64,000 nucleotides of DNA, from the NCBI RefSeq assembly GCF_011758645.1, contig NZ_JAAMOZ010000001.1:2838970-2902969 (forward strand), in the 5' to 3' direction. Position numbers and translations under genes: made by a program. A model generated the notes under the pieces. It was not told the DNA's origin and did not search any database. It saw only the letters and a program-made list of their open reading frames with translations. Below, one piece after another: positions 17,915 to 26,057 of the stretch. The number at the start of each line of letters is the position of its first letter. The stretch's first letter is position 1. The stretch comes from Brooklawnia cerclae (GTDB lineage Bacteria; Actinomycetota; Actinomycetes; Propionibacteriales; Propionibacteriaceae).

Positions 17915-18615
17915 TGATGGCTTCCACCCCCGAAAGCCTCGCCGACTCGCTCGCCTCGTCGATCGCCTGTCTGCAGCCGGGCACCCGGCTGCCGTCCGAA
18001 CACGAACTGGCGGCCACCTGGGGCACCACGCGCGCGATGGTCCGCCGCGCGCTGGCCATCCTCGAGCGCCAATACCTCATCCGGCGGTTGCAGGGCAACG
18101 GCACCTTCGTTCACAAGCGCATCGACTACCTGATCTCCTCCGATCAGCTCCCCTCTCTGCACGCGACCGTCGAGGAGCAGGGGTCGACAGCGCGAACCTT
18201 CTCGCTGGGGCACACCACCACCCACGACCCCGAGGTGGCGGCCGCGCTGGAGCTCCCCGCGGACACGTCCGTGCACCTCATGACCCGCCTCGGCTACATC
18301 GACGACGTGCCGAGCGTGTACCTCGAGGAGTACCTCGATCCCGACCTCGACCAGGTGAGCGTGCCCGGCATGCACATCATCGAGTCGCTGGCCGAAGTCG
18401 CATTGGCGGCCGGATGGCAGCCGCGGCGCACCTGGTGTCGCATGACCGTCGACCAACCCCCCTACGCCGCTCGCGATCGGCTCGATCTGCGTCCCGAGCA
18501 GCAGACCTGGCTCGTGGAGTCGCTCACCATCGAGGCCGGATCCGGCCGTCCCCTGTGGTTCAGCCGCGTGTGGTCACGCATGGACATGGTGCGCATCGTC
18601 TGCAGACTCGCCTGA
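17914..18615 (+). CDS. phnF: GntR/HutC-family regulator, PhnF-like
   Basis: A 233-residue regulator. The N-terminal winged helix spans about 1-70 (PGTRLPSEHELAATWGTTRA, then LIRRLQGNGTFV) and a UTRA effector domain follows (LMTRLGYIDDVPSVYLEEYL, with C-terminal WFSRVWSRMDMVR). PhnF proteins repress phosphonate genes and respond to Pi or phosphonate-derived ligands. The gene closes the phnDCEF transcript and precedes a 221-bp gap carrying an inverted repeat and a Pho-box-like site. The ATGATG start overlaps phnE by 1 nt. Confidence 0.88.
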   Translation: MMASTPESLADSLASSIACLQPGTRLPSEHELAATWGTTRAMVRRALAILERQYLIRRLQGNGTFVHKRIDYLISSDQLPSLHATVEEQGSTARTFSLGHTTTHDPEVAAALELPADTSVHLMTRLGYIDDVPSVYLEEYLDPDLDQVSVPGMHIIESLAEVALAAGWQPRRTWCRMTVDQPPYAARDRLDLRPEQQTWLVESLTIEAGSGRPLWFSRVWSRMDMVRIVCRLA

Positions 18616-18619
18616 TCTC

Positions 18620-18694
18620 CGAGAGAATCTGACGCCAGTTCGCATATTCCGCCACTGAATCGCCCACAACGGCATCCGGCGTCAGATTCTCTCG
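18620..18694. repeat. 17-bp perfect inverted repeat between phnF and phnG
   Basis: Arms at 18620-18636 (CGAGAGAATCTGACGCC) and 18678-18694 are exact reverse complements separated by 41 nt. The left arm starts 5 nt after the phnF stop. There is no U-tract after the right arm, so it is either an atypical terminator, a cis-regulatory RNA fold, or two half-sites for a regulator. Confidence 0.85.
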
Positions 18695-18772
18695 TGGTTT
18701 CCCGTCGCCTCAAGCAACCGGACCTCACATGATGCGTACCGGCGGCCCGGCACAGTGACAACCGGTTCGGGG

Positions 18773-18805
18773 GTTCGGCACCTGTTCACGGCCCGTTCAC
18801 CACCG
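18773..18805 (+). promoter_or_regulatory. PHO-box-like 11-nt direct repeats before phnG
   Basis: Three consecutive 11-nt units begin GTTCGGC (18773), GTTCACG (18784) and GTTCACC (18795). This is the layout of actinobacterial PhoP sites, whose units are 11 nt with consensus GTTCACC. The site ends 32 bp before the phnG start. PhoP control of C-P lyase expression under phosphate limitation is the natural reading. Confidence 0.6.
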
Positions 18806-18823
18806 GGAAAGGGGGGTTTCCCG
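18804..18823 (+). promoter_or_regulatory. Small hairpin directly upstream of the phnG ribosome-binding site
   Basis: CGGGAAA (18804-18810) pairs with TTTCCCG (18817-18823) around a G6 loop. The GGAGG for phnG starts 3-4 nt after it. A leader hairpin that tunes translation is possible, but the sequence alone does not prove it. Confidence 0.4.
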
Positions 18824-18836
18824 CGCGGAGGCTTAA

Positions 18837-19283
18837 GTGGATCACGTGATTGCCCTGCCACGACATGTCGCCGCCGGTCTCCTGGCCCGAACCCCCGCGA
18901 AGGTGCTGGCGCCCCTGGCCGACCGCATCCTCGCCTCCGCCGGCCCCGACGGCCTGGTGATCGTCAGGCCGCCTCGCGTCGGAACGATCGTCGTACAGGT
19001 GCGCGAGCCCCTCGCCGGCGACCGGTTCATCCTCGCCGATGCGGTGGCGACCAGTTGCGAAGTGCACCTCGACCAGGCCCGGGGCTGGGGCATACGGCTC
19101 GGCGAGGACCCTCGCGGGGCACTCGCCCAGGCGGTCTGCGAGGCCGAGCTGACGCGTCAGGGCGACCTGGAAGCCGAGATCGCCCACCTGCTCGACGACC
19201 GCCGCGACGAGCTGACGCGCGCTCGTGCGGCCGAATGGGAACGGCTACGACCCACCATCGTCCAATTCGAGGAGGTGTTGTGA
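18837..19283 (+). CDS. phnG: C-P lyase subunit PhnG
   Basis: A 148-residue PhnG, part of the PhnGHIJ core that releases adenine and attaches the phosphonate to ribose, then cleaves the C-P bond. Family features are VRPPRVGTIVVQVREPL (about 42-58), ADAVATSCEVHL (about 68) and GRA/GED-type GIRLGEDPRGALAQAVCEAE. The start is a GTG preceded by GGAGG. It opens a run of six overlapping or nearly overlapping phn genes. Confidence 0.92.
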   Translation: MDHVIALPRHVAAGLLARTPAKVLAPLADRILASAGPDGLVIVRPPRVGTIVVQVREPLAGDRFILADAVATSCEVHLDQARGWGIRLGEDPRGALAQAVCEAELTRQGDLEAEIAHLLDDRRDELTRARAAEWERLRPTIVQFEEVL

Positions 19284-19864
19284 TGACCGCCGTCGAGCTC
19301 ACCCCCGACACCGCACAACGGGTGTTCCGCCGTTGCCTGGAGGCCTTGGCTCATCCCGGGACGATCCTGGGCATGGGGTCCCTGGCCCCCGACCGTCCCG
19401 CGACGCACCTGCCGCTGCTCGCGCTCACCGACCTGATGGTCTCGGTCGCACCGCTCACCGCTGCGTCGCGGGACGCGGTTCACGGCATCGCGGCGCTCAC
19501 CGGTGCACGCGTAGGCGACGTGGGCCGAGCACGGTTCGTCCTGGCCGACGAGACAGATCCGGCCGCCATGCGAGGCCTGCCGGTCGGCACCTCGCTGAGC
19601 CCACACGAAGGCGCCCTGCTCGTCCAGCGGACGACGACGCTGGACGCCGGCCTTCCCGTATGGCTGTCCGGTCCCGGGATCGACGGTTCCGTCACGATGT
19701 CGGCCGGCCTCGACCCACAGTGGTGGAGCGCTCGCGCCGAACTGTGCGCCGCTTTCCCCCGGGGCATCGACGTCCTGCTGGTCGACGATGCGGGACGCGT
19801 CGCCGGGCTCCCACGCACATCGCACGCATCGGTCGGGTCCGTCCCGGAAGGAGCATCGGCATGA
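19283..19864 (+). CDS. phnH: C-P lyase subunit PhnH
   Basis: A 193-residue PhnH with the family opening TAQRVFRRCLEALAHPGTIL and a C-terminal FPRGIDVLLVDDAGRVAGLPRT. PhnH is a structural subunit of the C-P lyase core. The ATG overlaps the phnG stop by 1 nt and its own end overlaps phnI by 4 nt. Confidence 0.92.
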   Translation: MTAVELTPDTAQRVFRRCLEALAHPGTILGMGSLAPDRPATHLPLLALTDLMVSVAPLTAASRDAVHGIAALTGARVGDVGRARFVLADETDPAAMRGLPVGTSLSPHEGALLVQRTTTLDAGLPVWLSGPGIDGSVTMSAGLDPQWWSARAELCAAFPRGIDVLLVDDAGRVAGLPRTSHASVGSVPEGASA

Positions 19865-21063
19865 CCTACGCAGGCACCAACAAGGGAGGGACCTCGGCCA
19901 TCGTGGCCGCCGAGCGGCTGCTCGACGACCCCGCCTTCCCCGCGGTCGACGATCCCGGTGAGCCGGTGACGCCCGAGCAGGTGATCGCCCAGTTCGCGCC
20001 GATGCTCGACCGCCTGCAGGGCGAGGCGGGCCTGTGGGACGCCCGCACCGCGGCCATCGCCTTCCTGCAGGCGGGCGGCGACCTGCCCGAGGCCGTCCAT
20101 CTGTTGCGCGCCCATCGCTCGACGCTGCCGCGTCTCGCCTTCAGCGTGCCGGTCGACCCCGATCACGGCCAGCTTCTGCGCCGCATCGTCTCGGCGCACC
20201 GCAGCCCGGACGGGCCGCAGCTGCTCGGAGCGACCCCCGACTACACGGCCCGGCTGCTGCGCCGCGACGGGAGCGCCCCCCTGCTCCCGTTCGACGCGCC
20301 CGCCGACGCGAACCCGCTTCCCACCTCCGAGGAGCCCGATCGCATGCCGCAGCGCTACACCGAATACCTGCGGGCCAGGGACCTGCTGGCCGAGCGCCCG
20401 TCGGACCCCGACGACCCCGAGCCCTACGACCTGGCCCTCAACCCGATCCGGTTGCCCGCCGGTCGTTCAGCGATGCTCTCGGCGATGGCGCTCGGCGAGA
20501 CCGGCGGCCTGGTGAACCTGTGGTACCGCTCGATCCTGGGCCCCGACGGCTACTCGGACGAGTCGATCACCCTGGGCGAGGTGCGCCACGTGCGGACGTC
20601 GATCGAGGTGACCCACCCGGTCACCGGCGAGCCGACCGACATCGGCGAACTGCGGTTCACCGAGTGCGAGACCGTCGCCCACCTGGACGAGCGCGGCGAG
20701 GATCCCTCCCGGTTCGAGGCCGGCTACGGGCTCGTCCTCGGGCACAACGAGCGCAAAGCGATCTCGATGTCGGCCATGGACCTGGCCGCGCACCGGCTGC
20801 ATGACACCGAAGAGGGCACCGACCTTCAGCAGTTGCTCATGCACACCACCGACGGCCTCGCGTCCAACGGGTTCCTCGAACATCTCAAGCTGCCGCACTA
20901 CGTCACCTTCCGGTCGATGCTCGACCGAGCGGAGGCCGCCCGCGAGGTGCAGACGGGCCACCGCACCGCCCCCTCACTCGCGGCGCCCACCGCACCCGGG
21001 CCCACCGCGACCCCGATCCGCGTCCATGCGGCCGGCGAACCCAAGGAGCATTCACATGCTTGA
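19861..21063 (+). CDS. phnI: C-P lyase subunit PhnI
   Basis: A 400-residue PhnI beginning MTYAGTNKGGTSAIVAAERL. Conserved blocks include LALNPIRLPAGRSAMLSAMA, YSDESITLGEVRHVRTSIE and LVLGHNERKAISMSAMDLA. With PhnG/H/L it catalyses the nucleosidase/transfer step giving alpha-D-ribose 1-(alkylphosphonate) 5-triphosphate from MgATP. The C-terminal 40 residues are Ala/Pro-rich and probably disordered. It overlaps the next gene by 8 nt. Confidence 0.94.
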   Translation: MTYAGTNKGGTSAIVAAERLLDDPAFPAVDDPGEPVTPEQVIAQFAPMLDRLQGEAGLWDARTAAIAFLQAGGDLPEAVHLLRAHRSTLPRLAFSVPVDPDHGQLLRRIVSAHRSPDGPQLLGATPDYTARLLRRDGSAPLLPFDAPADANPLPTSEEPDRMPQRYTEYLRARDLLAERPSDPDDPEPYDLALNPIRLPAGRSAMLSAMALGETGGLVNLWYRSILGPDGYSDESITLGEVRHVRTSIEVTHPVTGEPTDIGELRFTECETVAHLDERGEDPSRFEAGYGLVLGHNERKAISMSAMDLAAHRLHDTEEGTDLQQLLMHTTDGLASNGFLEHLKLPHYVTFRSMLDRAEAAREVQTGHRTAPSLAAPTAPGPTATPIRVHAAGEPKEHSHA

Positions 21064-22831
21064 CATCGACGGCCTGCTGAGCCGGGCCACCGCCGCGCAG
21101 CCCACGCGCCCGGTCGTCCTGGACGAGCAGGGCAAGCGCGAGGTGCGGCGAGCCGCGCTGAGCGCGGTGTGCGTCCCCGGGTTCCAGGTGCCGTTCGGCT
21201 CGCGCGAGATGCCGGTCGCCCGCGGCTGGGGGTCGGGCGGGTTGCAGGTCACCGTCTCCATCGGCGGGCAGGACGACACCGTCAAGGTGATCGACCAGGG
21301 CGACGAGGAGGGCGTGAACGCGGTCAACCTGCGCCGCCTCATCGTCGGCACCCTGGGGTGCGCCTCGTCCGGCGACACCCGGGAGGCGACGATCATCCAG
21401 TCGCGCCACCGCATCCCCGAGGACCGGCTGCGCCCCGACCAGATCATGGTGTTGCAGGTTCCGCAATCGGAGCCGCTGCGCCCGGTGGAACGCTCCATCA
21501 CCGAGTGCAACCGGATGCATGCCGAGGCCGACTACTCGCGCATCTGGGTCGGCATGTACGAGGACCTGGTCACCGGCGGGGTCGTCAACGCCGCCGCGGG
21601 CTACCCCGTGATGGTAGGCGGCCGTTACCTCATGGCGCCCTCACCGATCCCCCGCTGGGACATCCCGCGTCTGGGCGGCGACCAGCTCACCATCCTGTGT
21701 CACGGCCGCGACAAGAAGCTGTACGCCGTCCCGCCACACACCCCCGTCGAGCCGGTCACGTTCGACGACGTCCCGTTCGAGGTGGAACACACGGGTGAGA
21801 CCTGCATCCTGTGCGGGTCGACCGACACGTACATGGTGCAGACCCGCGACGGATCGTTCCTGTGCTCCGACACCGAGTGGTGCAACCGGGTGCGCACCGG
21901 CGACGTGGACACCGCCGATCACCGGGCGCTCGCCCCCACGCGCTGGTATCCCGATCCCTCCCGCCGCGTCCGGGCGACCGCCACCGCGTTGCGGGGCCGC
22001 GACGACCTCGCCCACGGGGCAGCCGCGTCGGCGACCGCGCCGGGCGAGGAGTGGACGCTGGCGGTCGAGCACCTGGGCAAGGTCTACCCCGCGCGTCCCG
22101 GTTCCACAGCCGTGCGGGCGGTGCACGACGTCAGTTTCGACGTCGCACCCGGCGAGGCTCTGGGTGTCATCGGTGAATCGGGCTCGGGCAAGTCGACGGT
22201 CATGAAGTGCATCATCGGCGAGGAGGTCGACGCCACCGGTGTCGTCCGGCTGGCCGCGATGGACCAGGGCCGCACGAACGTGCTCGGGTTGGACGCCTCC
22301 GCGCGCCGCCAGTTGCGCATCAGCACGCTGTCGGTCGTCCACCAGGACCCCGCGATGGGCCTCGACCTGCGCATCTCGGCCGGTGGAAACATCGCGGACG
22401 CGCTGACCGCGGCCGGGTGGCGGTCGTACCACGACATCCGGCGCCGGGCGGCCGCCCTGCTCGACCGGGTCGAGGTGCCGATGGGACGAATGGACGACGT
22501 GGTGCGCCAGTTCTCGGGTGGCATGCGCCAGCGCGTCCAGATCGCCAAGGCATTGGCCAACGATCCTGACGTGCTGCTGCTGGACGAACCGACGACCGGC
22601 CTGGACGCGTCGGTGGCGGCCGGCGTCCTCGACCTGCTGCGCGAGCTGGTCGCCGAGCGGAGCATCGCCGTGGTCGTGGTGTCGCACGACTTCGCGGTGA
22701 TCAGCGCGCTGACCGACCGGGCGATCGTCATGCACCAGGGCGAGACCATCGAGACCGGCCTGACCGACCAGCTGTTCGCCGACCCGCACCACCCGTACAC
22801 CCAGCGGCTCGTCGCGGCCGCCACCCACTGA
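21056..22831 (+). CDS. Fused C-P lyase PhnJ and ABC protein PhnK
   Basis: One 591-residue frame joins two normally separate proteins. Residues 1-300 are PhnJ, the radical-SAM enzyme that breaks the C-P bond. They hold the glycyl-radical loop VPGFQVPFGSREMP (Gly about 42) and the cysteines C250, C253, C270 and C276. After a 30-residue Ala-rich linker, residues about 333-591 are PhnK with Walker A GESGSGKST (373-381), signature FSGGMRQRVQ (486) and LLLDEP (507-512). The spacing CX2C-X16-C-X5-C is shorter than the CX2CX21CX5C of E. coli PhnJ. PhnK docks on PhnJ in the E. coli complex, so a fusion is structurally sensible. AAGGAG precedes the ATG. Confidence 0.93.
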   Translation: MLDIDGLLSRATAAQPTRPVVLDEQGKREVRRAALSAVCVPGFQVPFGSREMPVARGWGSGGLQVTVSIGGQDDTVKVIDQGDEEGVNAVNLRRLIVGTLGCASSGDTREATIIQSRHRIPEDRLRPDQIMVLQVPQSEPLRPVERSITECNRMHAEADYSRIWVGMYEDLVTGGVVNAAAGYPVMVGGRYLMAPSPIPRWDIPRLGGDQLTILCHGRDKKLYAVPPHTPVEPVTFDDVPFEVEHTGETCILCGSTDTYMVQTRDGSFLCSDTEWCNRVRTGDVDTADHRALAPTRWYPDPSRRVRATATALRGRDDLAHGAAASATAPGEEWTLAVEHLGKVYPARPGSTAVRAVHDVSFDVAPGEALGVIGESGSGKSTVMKCIIGEEVDATGVVRLAAMDQGRTNVLGLDASARRQLRISTLSVVHQDPAMGLDLRISAGGNIADALTAAGWRSYHDIRRRAAALLDRVEVPMGRMDDVVRQFSGGMRQRVQIAKALANDPDVLLLDEPTTGLDASVAAGVLDLLRELVAERSIAVVVVSHDFAVISALTDRAIVMHQGETIETGLTDQLFADPHHPYTQRLVAAATH

Positions 22832-22840
22832 GGAGAACAT

Positions 22841-23614
22841 GTGACCCCGATCCTCGAGGTGGAACACCTCCACAAGTCCTTCACGCTGCACGCGGTGGGG
22901 GGACGCCGGGTCGTGTCGCTCGCCGATGTCGGCCTGCACGTCGACCGCGGTGAGCACGTGGCGCTCGCCGGCGCGTCCGGCGCGGGCAAGTCGAGCCTGC
23001 TGCGGTGCATCTACCGCACCTACCTGCCCGACGCCGGCGTCGTCCGGCTGCACACCAGCACCGGCCCGGTGGAGCTGACGTCCCTGTCGGATCGGCGCAT
23101 GGCCGCGATCCGGGGACGAGAGCTCGGCTACGTCTCGCAGTTCCTGGCCGCCCCACCCCGCACGGGGCCGCTCCAGCTCGTGACAACCGCGGCGAAGCGC
23201 CGGGGGCTCGACGGCCCGGACGCCACGGACGCCGCCGCCGCCTCGCTGCACAAACTCGGCCTGGCCGAGAACCTGTGGGACATCGACTGCCACGTGCTGT
23301 CGGGTGGCGAGCGCCAGCGCGTGAACCTCGCGGCCGGCACCGTGAGCCCACCCCGGCTGCTGCTGCTGGACGAGCCCGTCTCGGCGCTCGATCCGGCCAA
23401 CCGCGAGAAGGCCCTGCTCCTCATCGAGGAGCTCCGGAGCCAGGACGTCTCCGTGCTGGCGGTCTACCATGACATGACGATCATCGCCCGACTCGCCAGC
23501 CGCGTCCTCGTGATGGCCGACGGCCGCATCGTCGCCGACGACTCGCCCCACAACGTGCTGGCCGCGCACCACGCCGCTCTCACCGAGCACCTGCTGGAGG
23601 AGACCCCCGCATGA
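22841..23614 (+). CDS. phnL: C-P lyase-associated ABC protein PhnL
   Basis: A 257-residue ABC ATPase-like protein with Walker A GASGAGKSS, signature LSGGERQRVNLAAG and Walker B LLLLDEPVSALDP. The QRVNLA signature is typical of PhnL, which binds the core lyase with PhnK. GTG start with AGGAG 5-6 nt upstream, 9 bp after the phnJK stop. It overlaps phnM by 4 nt. Confidence 0.92.
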   Translation: MTPILEVEHLHKSFTLHAVGGRRVVSLADVGLHVDRGEHVALAGASGAGKSSLLRCIYRTYLPDAGVVRLHTSTGPVELTSLSDRRMAAIRGRELGYVSQFLAAPPRTGPLQLVTTAAKRRGLDGPDATDAAAASLHKLGLAENLWDIDCHVLSGGERQRVNLAAGTVSPPRLLLLDEPVSALDPANREKALLLIEELRSQDVSVLAVYHDMTIIARLASRVLVMADGRIVADDSPHNVLAAHHAALTEHLLEETPA

Positions 23615-24825
23615 GCGAACCCTGGCCCCTCGATTCGAACCCGGCCGACTACGACCTCCTGGACGTGCGAGCCGTCCTCGGCGACCGCGTCCTGGAGAAC
23701 GCTCGCGTCATCGTCCGCGACGGCCGGATCGCCGCCGTCGAGCCCATGTCCGCCGCCTTCGCCGCGGTTGGACGGGTCCCCGGGACGACTCGCGTGCCCC
23801 GGCTGCGCGGGCACGGCCTGTTCGTCGCGCCCGGGCTCATCGACACGCACTCGGACGCGCTGGAGCGCGAGAAGCGTCCCCGCCCCACGGCCGAACTGCC
23901 GTGGGAGTTCGCGATCGTCTCACTGGAGGGACGCGCCGTCGGGGCGGGGGTCACCACGATGTTCCACGGGGCGGGCTTCCAGAACAAGGAGAGCCACAAG
24001 GTCACCCGCACCCCAGGCCGTGCCCTGGAGCTTGCCGGGGTGGTGGACGCCGCCCCCGCGCAGCGCATCGATCACCGCGTCCTCCACCGGCTCGACATCC
24101 TCTCGGACGAGGGCGCGGCCGCGCTGGGACGACGGCTCGAATCCCTCGCGGACGCCTCGCCCGCGCCGCTGGTCAGCTTCGAGGACCACACCCCGGGGCA
24201 GGGCCAGTACACCGACCCCGAGCCGCTCAAGTCGTACTGGGTGGGCATGGAGGCGGTCTCCGCCGAGGAGGCCGACGCCCGGATCGCCCAGCTGATGGAA
24301 CGCGCCGAGAAGTTCGCCCCGACGGCTGAGGCGAACACGGCCTGGCTCGGCGGCCTGGCCACCGACGGCCGGATCCGGTTGCTCGGCCACGATCCCGACT
24401 CGGCCGAGATGATCGCCCACCTCGTCTCGCTCCACTGCGTGGCGGCGGAGTTCCCGGTGAACCTGGAGGCCGCGCGGGCGGCACGCGCGGCGGGTCTGCT
24501 GATCGTCGGTGGCGCCCCGAACCTGCTGCGCGGCGGCTCCCACACCAACAACGTCGCCGCCGCCGATCTGCTGCGCGAGGGCCTGCTCGACGTGCTGTCG
24601 TCCGACTACCTGCCTTCCGCGCTGCTCGCCGCGGCGTTCCGCGCTGCCGACGACCAGATCACCGACCTGCCACACGCGATCGGCCTGGTCACCAGCGGCC
24701 CGGCGCGGCTCGCCGGGCTGGACGACCGGGGACGGCTGGCCGAGGGGCTGCGCGCCGACCTCGTGGTGGTCGACGCGTCGGGACGCTACCCGCGCGTCGC
24801 GACGACCCTGACGGCCCAACGGTAG
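23611..24825 (+). CDS. phnM: Alpha-D-ribose 1-methylphosphonate 5-triphosphate diphosphatase
   Basis: A 404-residue amidohydrolase-fold enzyme that removes diphosphate from the ribosyl phosphonate triphosphate before PhnJ acts. Metal-binding HSD follows the first strand (PGLIDTHSDALEREKRP), with GAGVTTMFHGAGF, SFEDHTPGQGQY and a C-terminal LVVVDASG. The family usually reads HTD at the first site. It is the last phn gene here; no phnN or phnP follows. Confidence 0.93.
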   Translation: MSEPWPLDSNPADYDLLDVRAVLGDRVLENARVIVRDGRIAAVEPMSAAFAAVGRVPGTTRVPRLRGHGLFVAPGLIDTHSDALEREKRPRPTAELPWEFAIVSLEGRAVGAGVTTMFHGAGFQNKESHKVTRTPGRALELAGVVDAAPAQRIDHRVLHRLDILSDEGAAALGRRLESLADASPAPLVSFEDHTPGQGQYTDPEPLKSYWVGMEAVSAEEADARIAQLMERAEKFAPTAEANTAWLGGLATDGRIRLLGHDPDSAEMIAHLVSLHCVAAEFPVNLEAARAARAAGLLIVGGAPNLLRGGSHTNNVAAADLLREGLLDVLSSDYLPSALLAAAFRAADDQITDLPHAIGLVTSGPARLAGLDDRGRLAEGLRADLVVVDASGRYPRVATTLTAQR

Positions 24826-24870
24826 AAGGGGGCGGACGCAGCGGTGTCTCCCCGCGCGGGAGGGCCCGGG

Positions 24871-25884
24871 TCAATCTGTGGTGTGTGCGCTGGACGCGCG
24901 AGGAATCAGACTGGGCAGAATGCGATGGATCCCCTGCTCGCGGCGCCCCGACAGCACGTCCAGAGCAGTCGCGGCGATCTGGTCGAACGGGACGCGGACG
25001 GATGTCAGCGGAACCGGAAGGCGTTGCGCGAGCGGGATGTCGTTATAGCCGACGAGGGAGAAGTCGCGTCCGGGCGTCAGCCCCGCCCTGTAGCCGGCCG
25101 ACATCACGCCGACCGCCAAGTTGTCGTTCGCAGCGAAGATCGCCGTAGGACGAGACGCCGCGTCCAGGGCAAGAAGCGCCTCGCCACCGGACACACCGCT
25201 GTCGATCCCGTATCCGCCAAACACGACAAGACGCGGGTCGATGTCGATTCCCGCCTCGTCCAGGGCCCTCTTGGCCCCGGCAAGCCGATCGTTGGCGGTA
25301 GAGGTGAACTTCGGACCGAAGACTAGGCCTATCCGCCGATGCCCGAGATCGACGAGATGGCGGACAGCCGCATAGCCGCCGTAGTCGTCGTCGCCGAGCA
25401 CCGAGGCGCTGACTCCGTCGGTGCGCAGGACGAGCACGTGAGCGATCGCGCGTTCCCTGAGGGATGCGGGCAAGGTGTCATCGACCCGGGCCGTGGCGAG
25501 GATCACTCCGTCCACGTCGCGATCGAGGAGTCGCTGGGTGGCGGCGTGCTCCTGCTCGGGGTCGTCGCCGCTGATCGCCACCACAGCGAATTGCCCGCGC
25601 TGACGCGCCGTACGCTCGATCGCCTCGAACATCGCGGCCATCACCGTGTCCGTGAGACGCGGGACGAGGACCCCGATCGTCGATGTCTCCCCCCGCCTCA
25701 AGCCCGCGGCCATGGCGTTGCGCCGGTACCCCAGCTGGTCGGCCGTCTCACGCACCCGCTGGGCGGTGGGCGTGTGGGATGCCCTGCCGCGATCGTCCAG
25801 GACGCGGCTGGCCGTCGACAGTGACACCCCTGCGGCATCCGCGACGTCGCGCAACGTGACTCGCCGAGCCTGCTCCGATGCCAT
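24871..25884 (-). CDS. LacI-family transcriptional regulator
   Basis: A 337-residue regulator. The N-terminal helix-turn-helix is VTLRDVADAAGVSLSTASRV with hinge helix RRNAMAAGLRRGE. The periplasmic-binding-like core runs from IGVLVPRLTDTVMAAMFEAI to SLVGYNDIPLAQRLPVPLTS. It is divergent from the DHDPS-family gene, and a perfect 26-bp palindrome lies in the shared gap. A near-identical palindrome precedes the Nramp-like gene, so the simplest model is that this protein represses both until a sugar-like or acid effector binds. Confidence 0.92.
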   Translation of the reverse strand: MASEQARRVTLRDVADAAGVSLSTASRVLDDRGRASHTPTAQRVRETADQLGYRRNAMAAGLRRGETSTIGVLVPRLTDTVMAAMFEAIERTARQRGQFAVVAISGDDPEQEHAATQRLLDRDVDGVILATARVDDTLPASLRERAIAHVLVLRTDGVSASVLGDDDYGGYAAVRHLVDLGHRRIGLVFGPKFTSTANDRLAGAKRALDEAGIDIDPRLVVFGGYGIDSGVSGGEALLALDAASRPTAIFAANDNLAVGVMSAGYRAGLTPGRDFSLVGYNDIPLAQRLPVPLTSVRVPFDQIAATALDVLSGRREQGIHRILPSLIPRASSAHTTD

Positions 25885-25971
25885 GTCCGCCTCCCGTCGA
25901 CCTGAGCCCTAGCCATCTTGGCACCCCCGGCCCGACCGCGCAGGGACGGACACGTTCGTCCCTGTCCGGTC

Positions 25972-26000
25972 TTGACATTCGGAGCGGTGTGATCCACAGT
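25972..26000 (+). promoter_or_regulatory. Predicted promoter of the DHDPS-family gene
   Basis: TTGACA at 25972-25977 is followed after 17 bp by CACAGT. The operator starts directly after the -10 position, so a bound repressor would cover the start site. Confidence 0.5.
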
Positions 26001-26026
26001 TGGAATCGTTCCCGGGAACGATTCCA
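26001..26026. promoter_or_regulatory. LacI-type operator upstream of the DHDPS-family gene
   Basis: A perfect 26-bp palindrome with half-site TGGAATCGTTCCC. It ends 31 bp before the ATG of the downstream gene and lies 117 bp upstream of the lacI-type gene, with the central CG typical of LacI-family operators. Confidence 0.8.
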
Positions 26027-26057
26027 TGAGGTTCCACCACTCGACGAGGAGACCGCA

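Noticed and set aside
24840..24866. GC-rich dyad between phnM and the lacI-type gene
   Set aside because: The stem is only about 5 bp with no U-tract, too weak to call a terminator.
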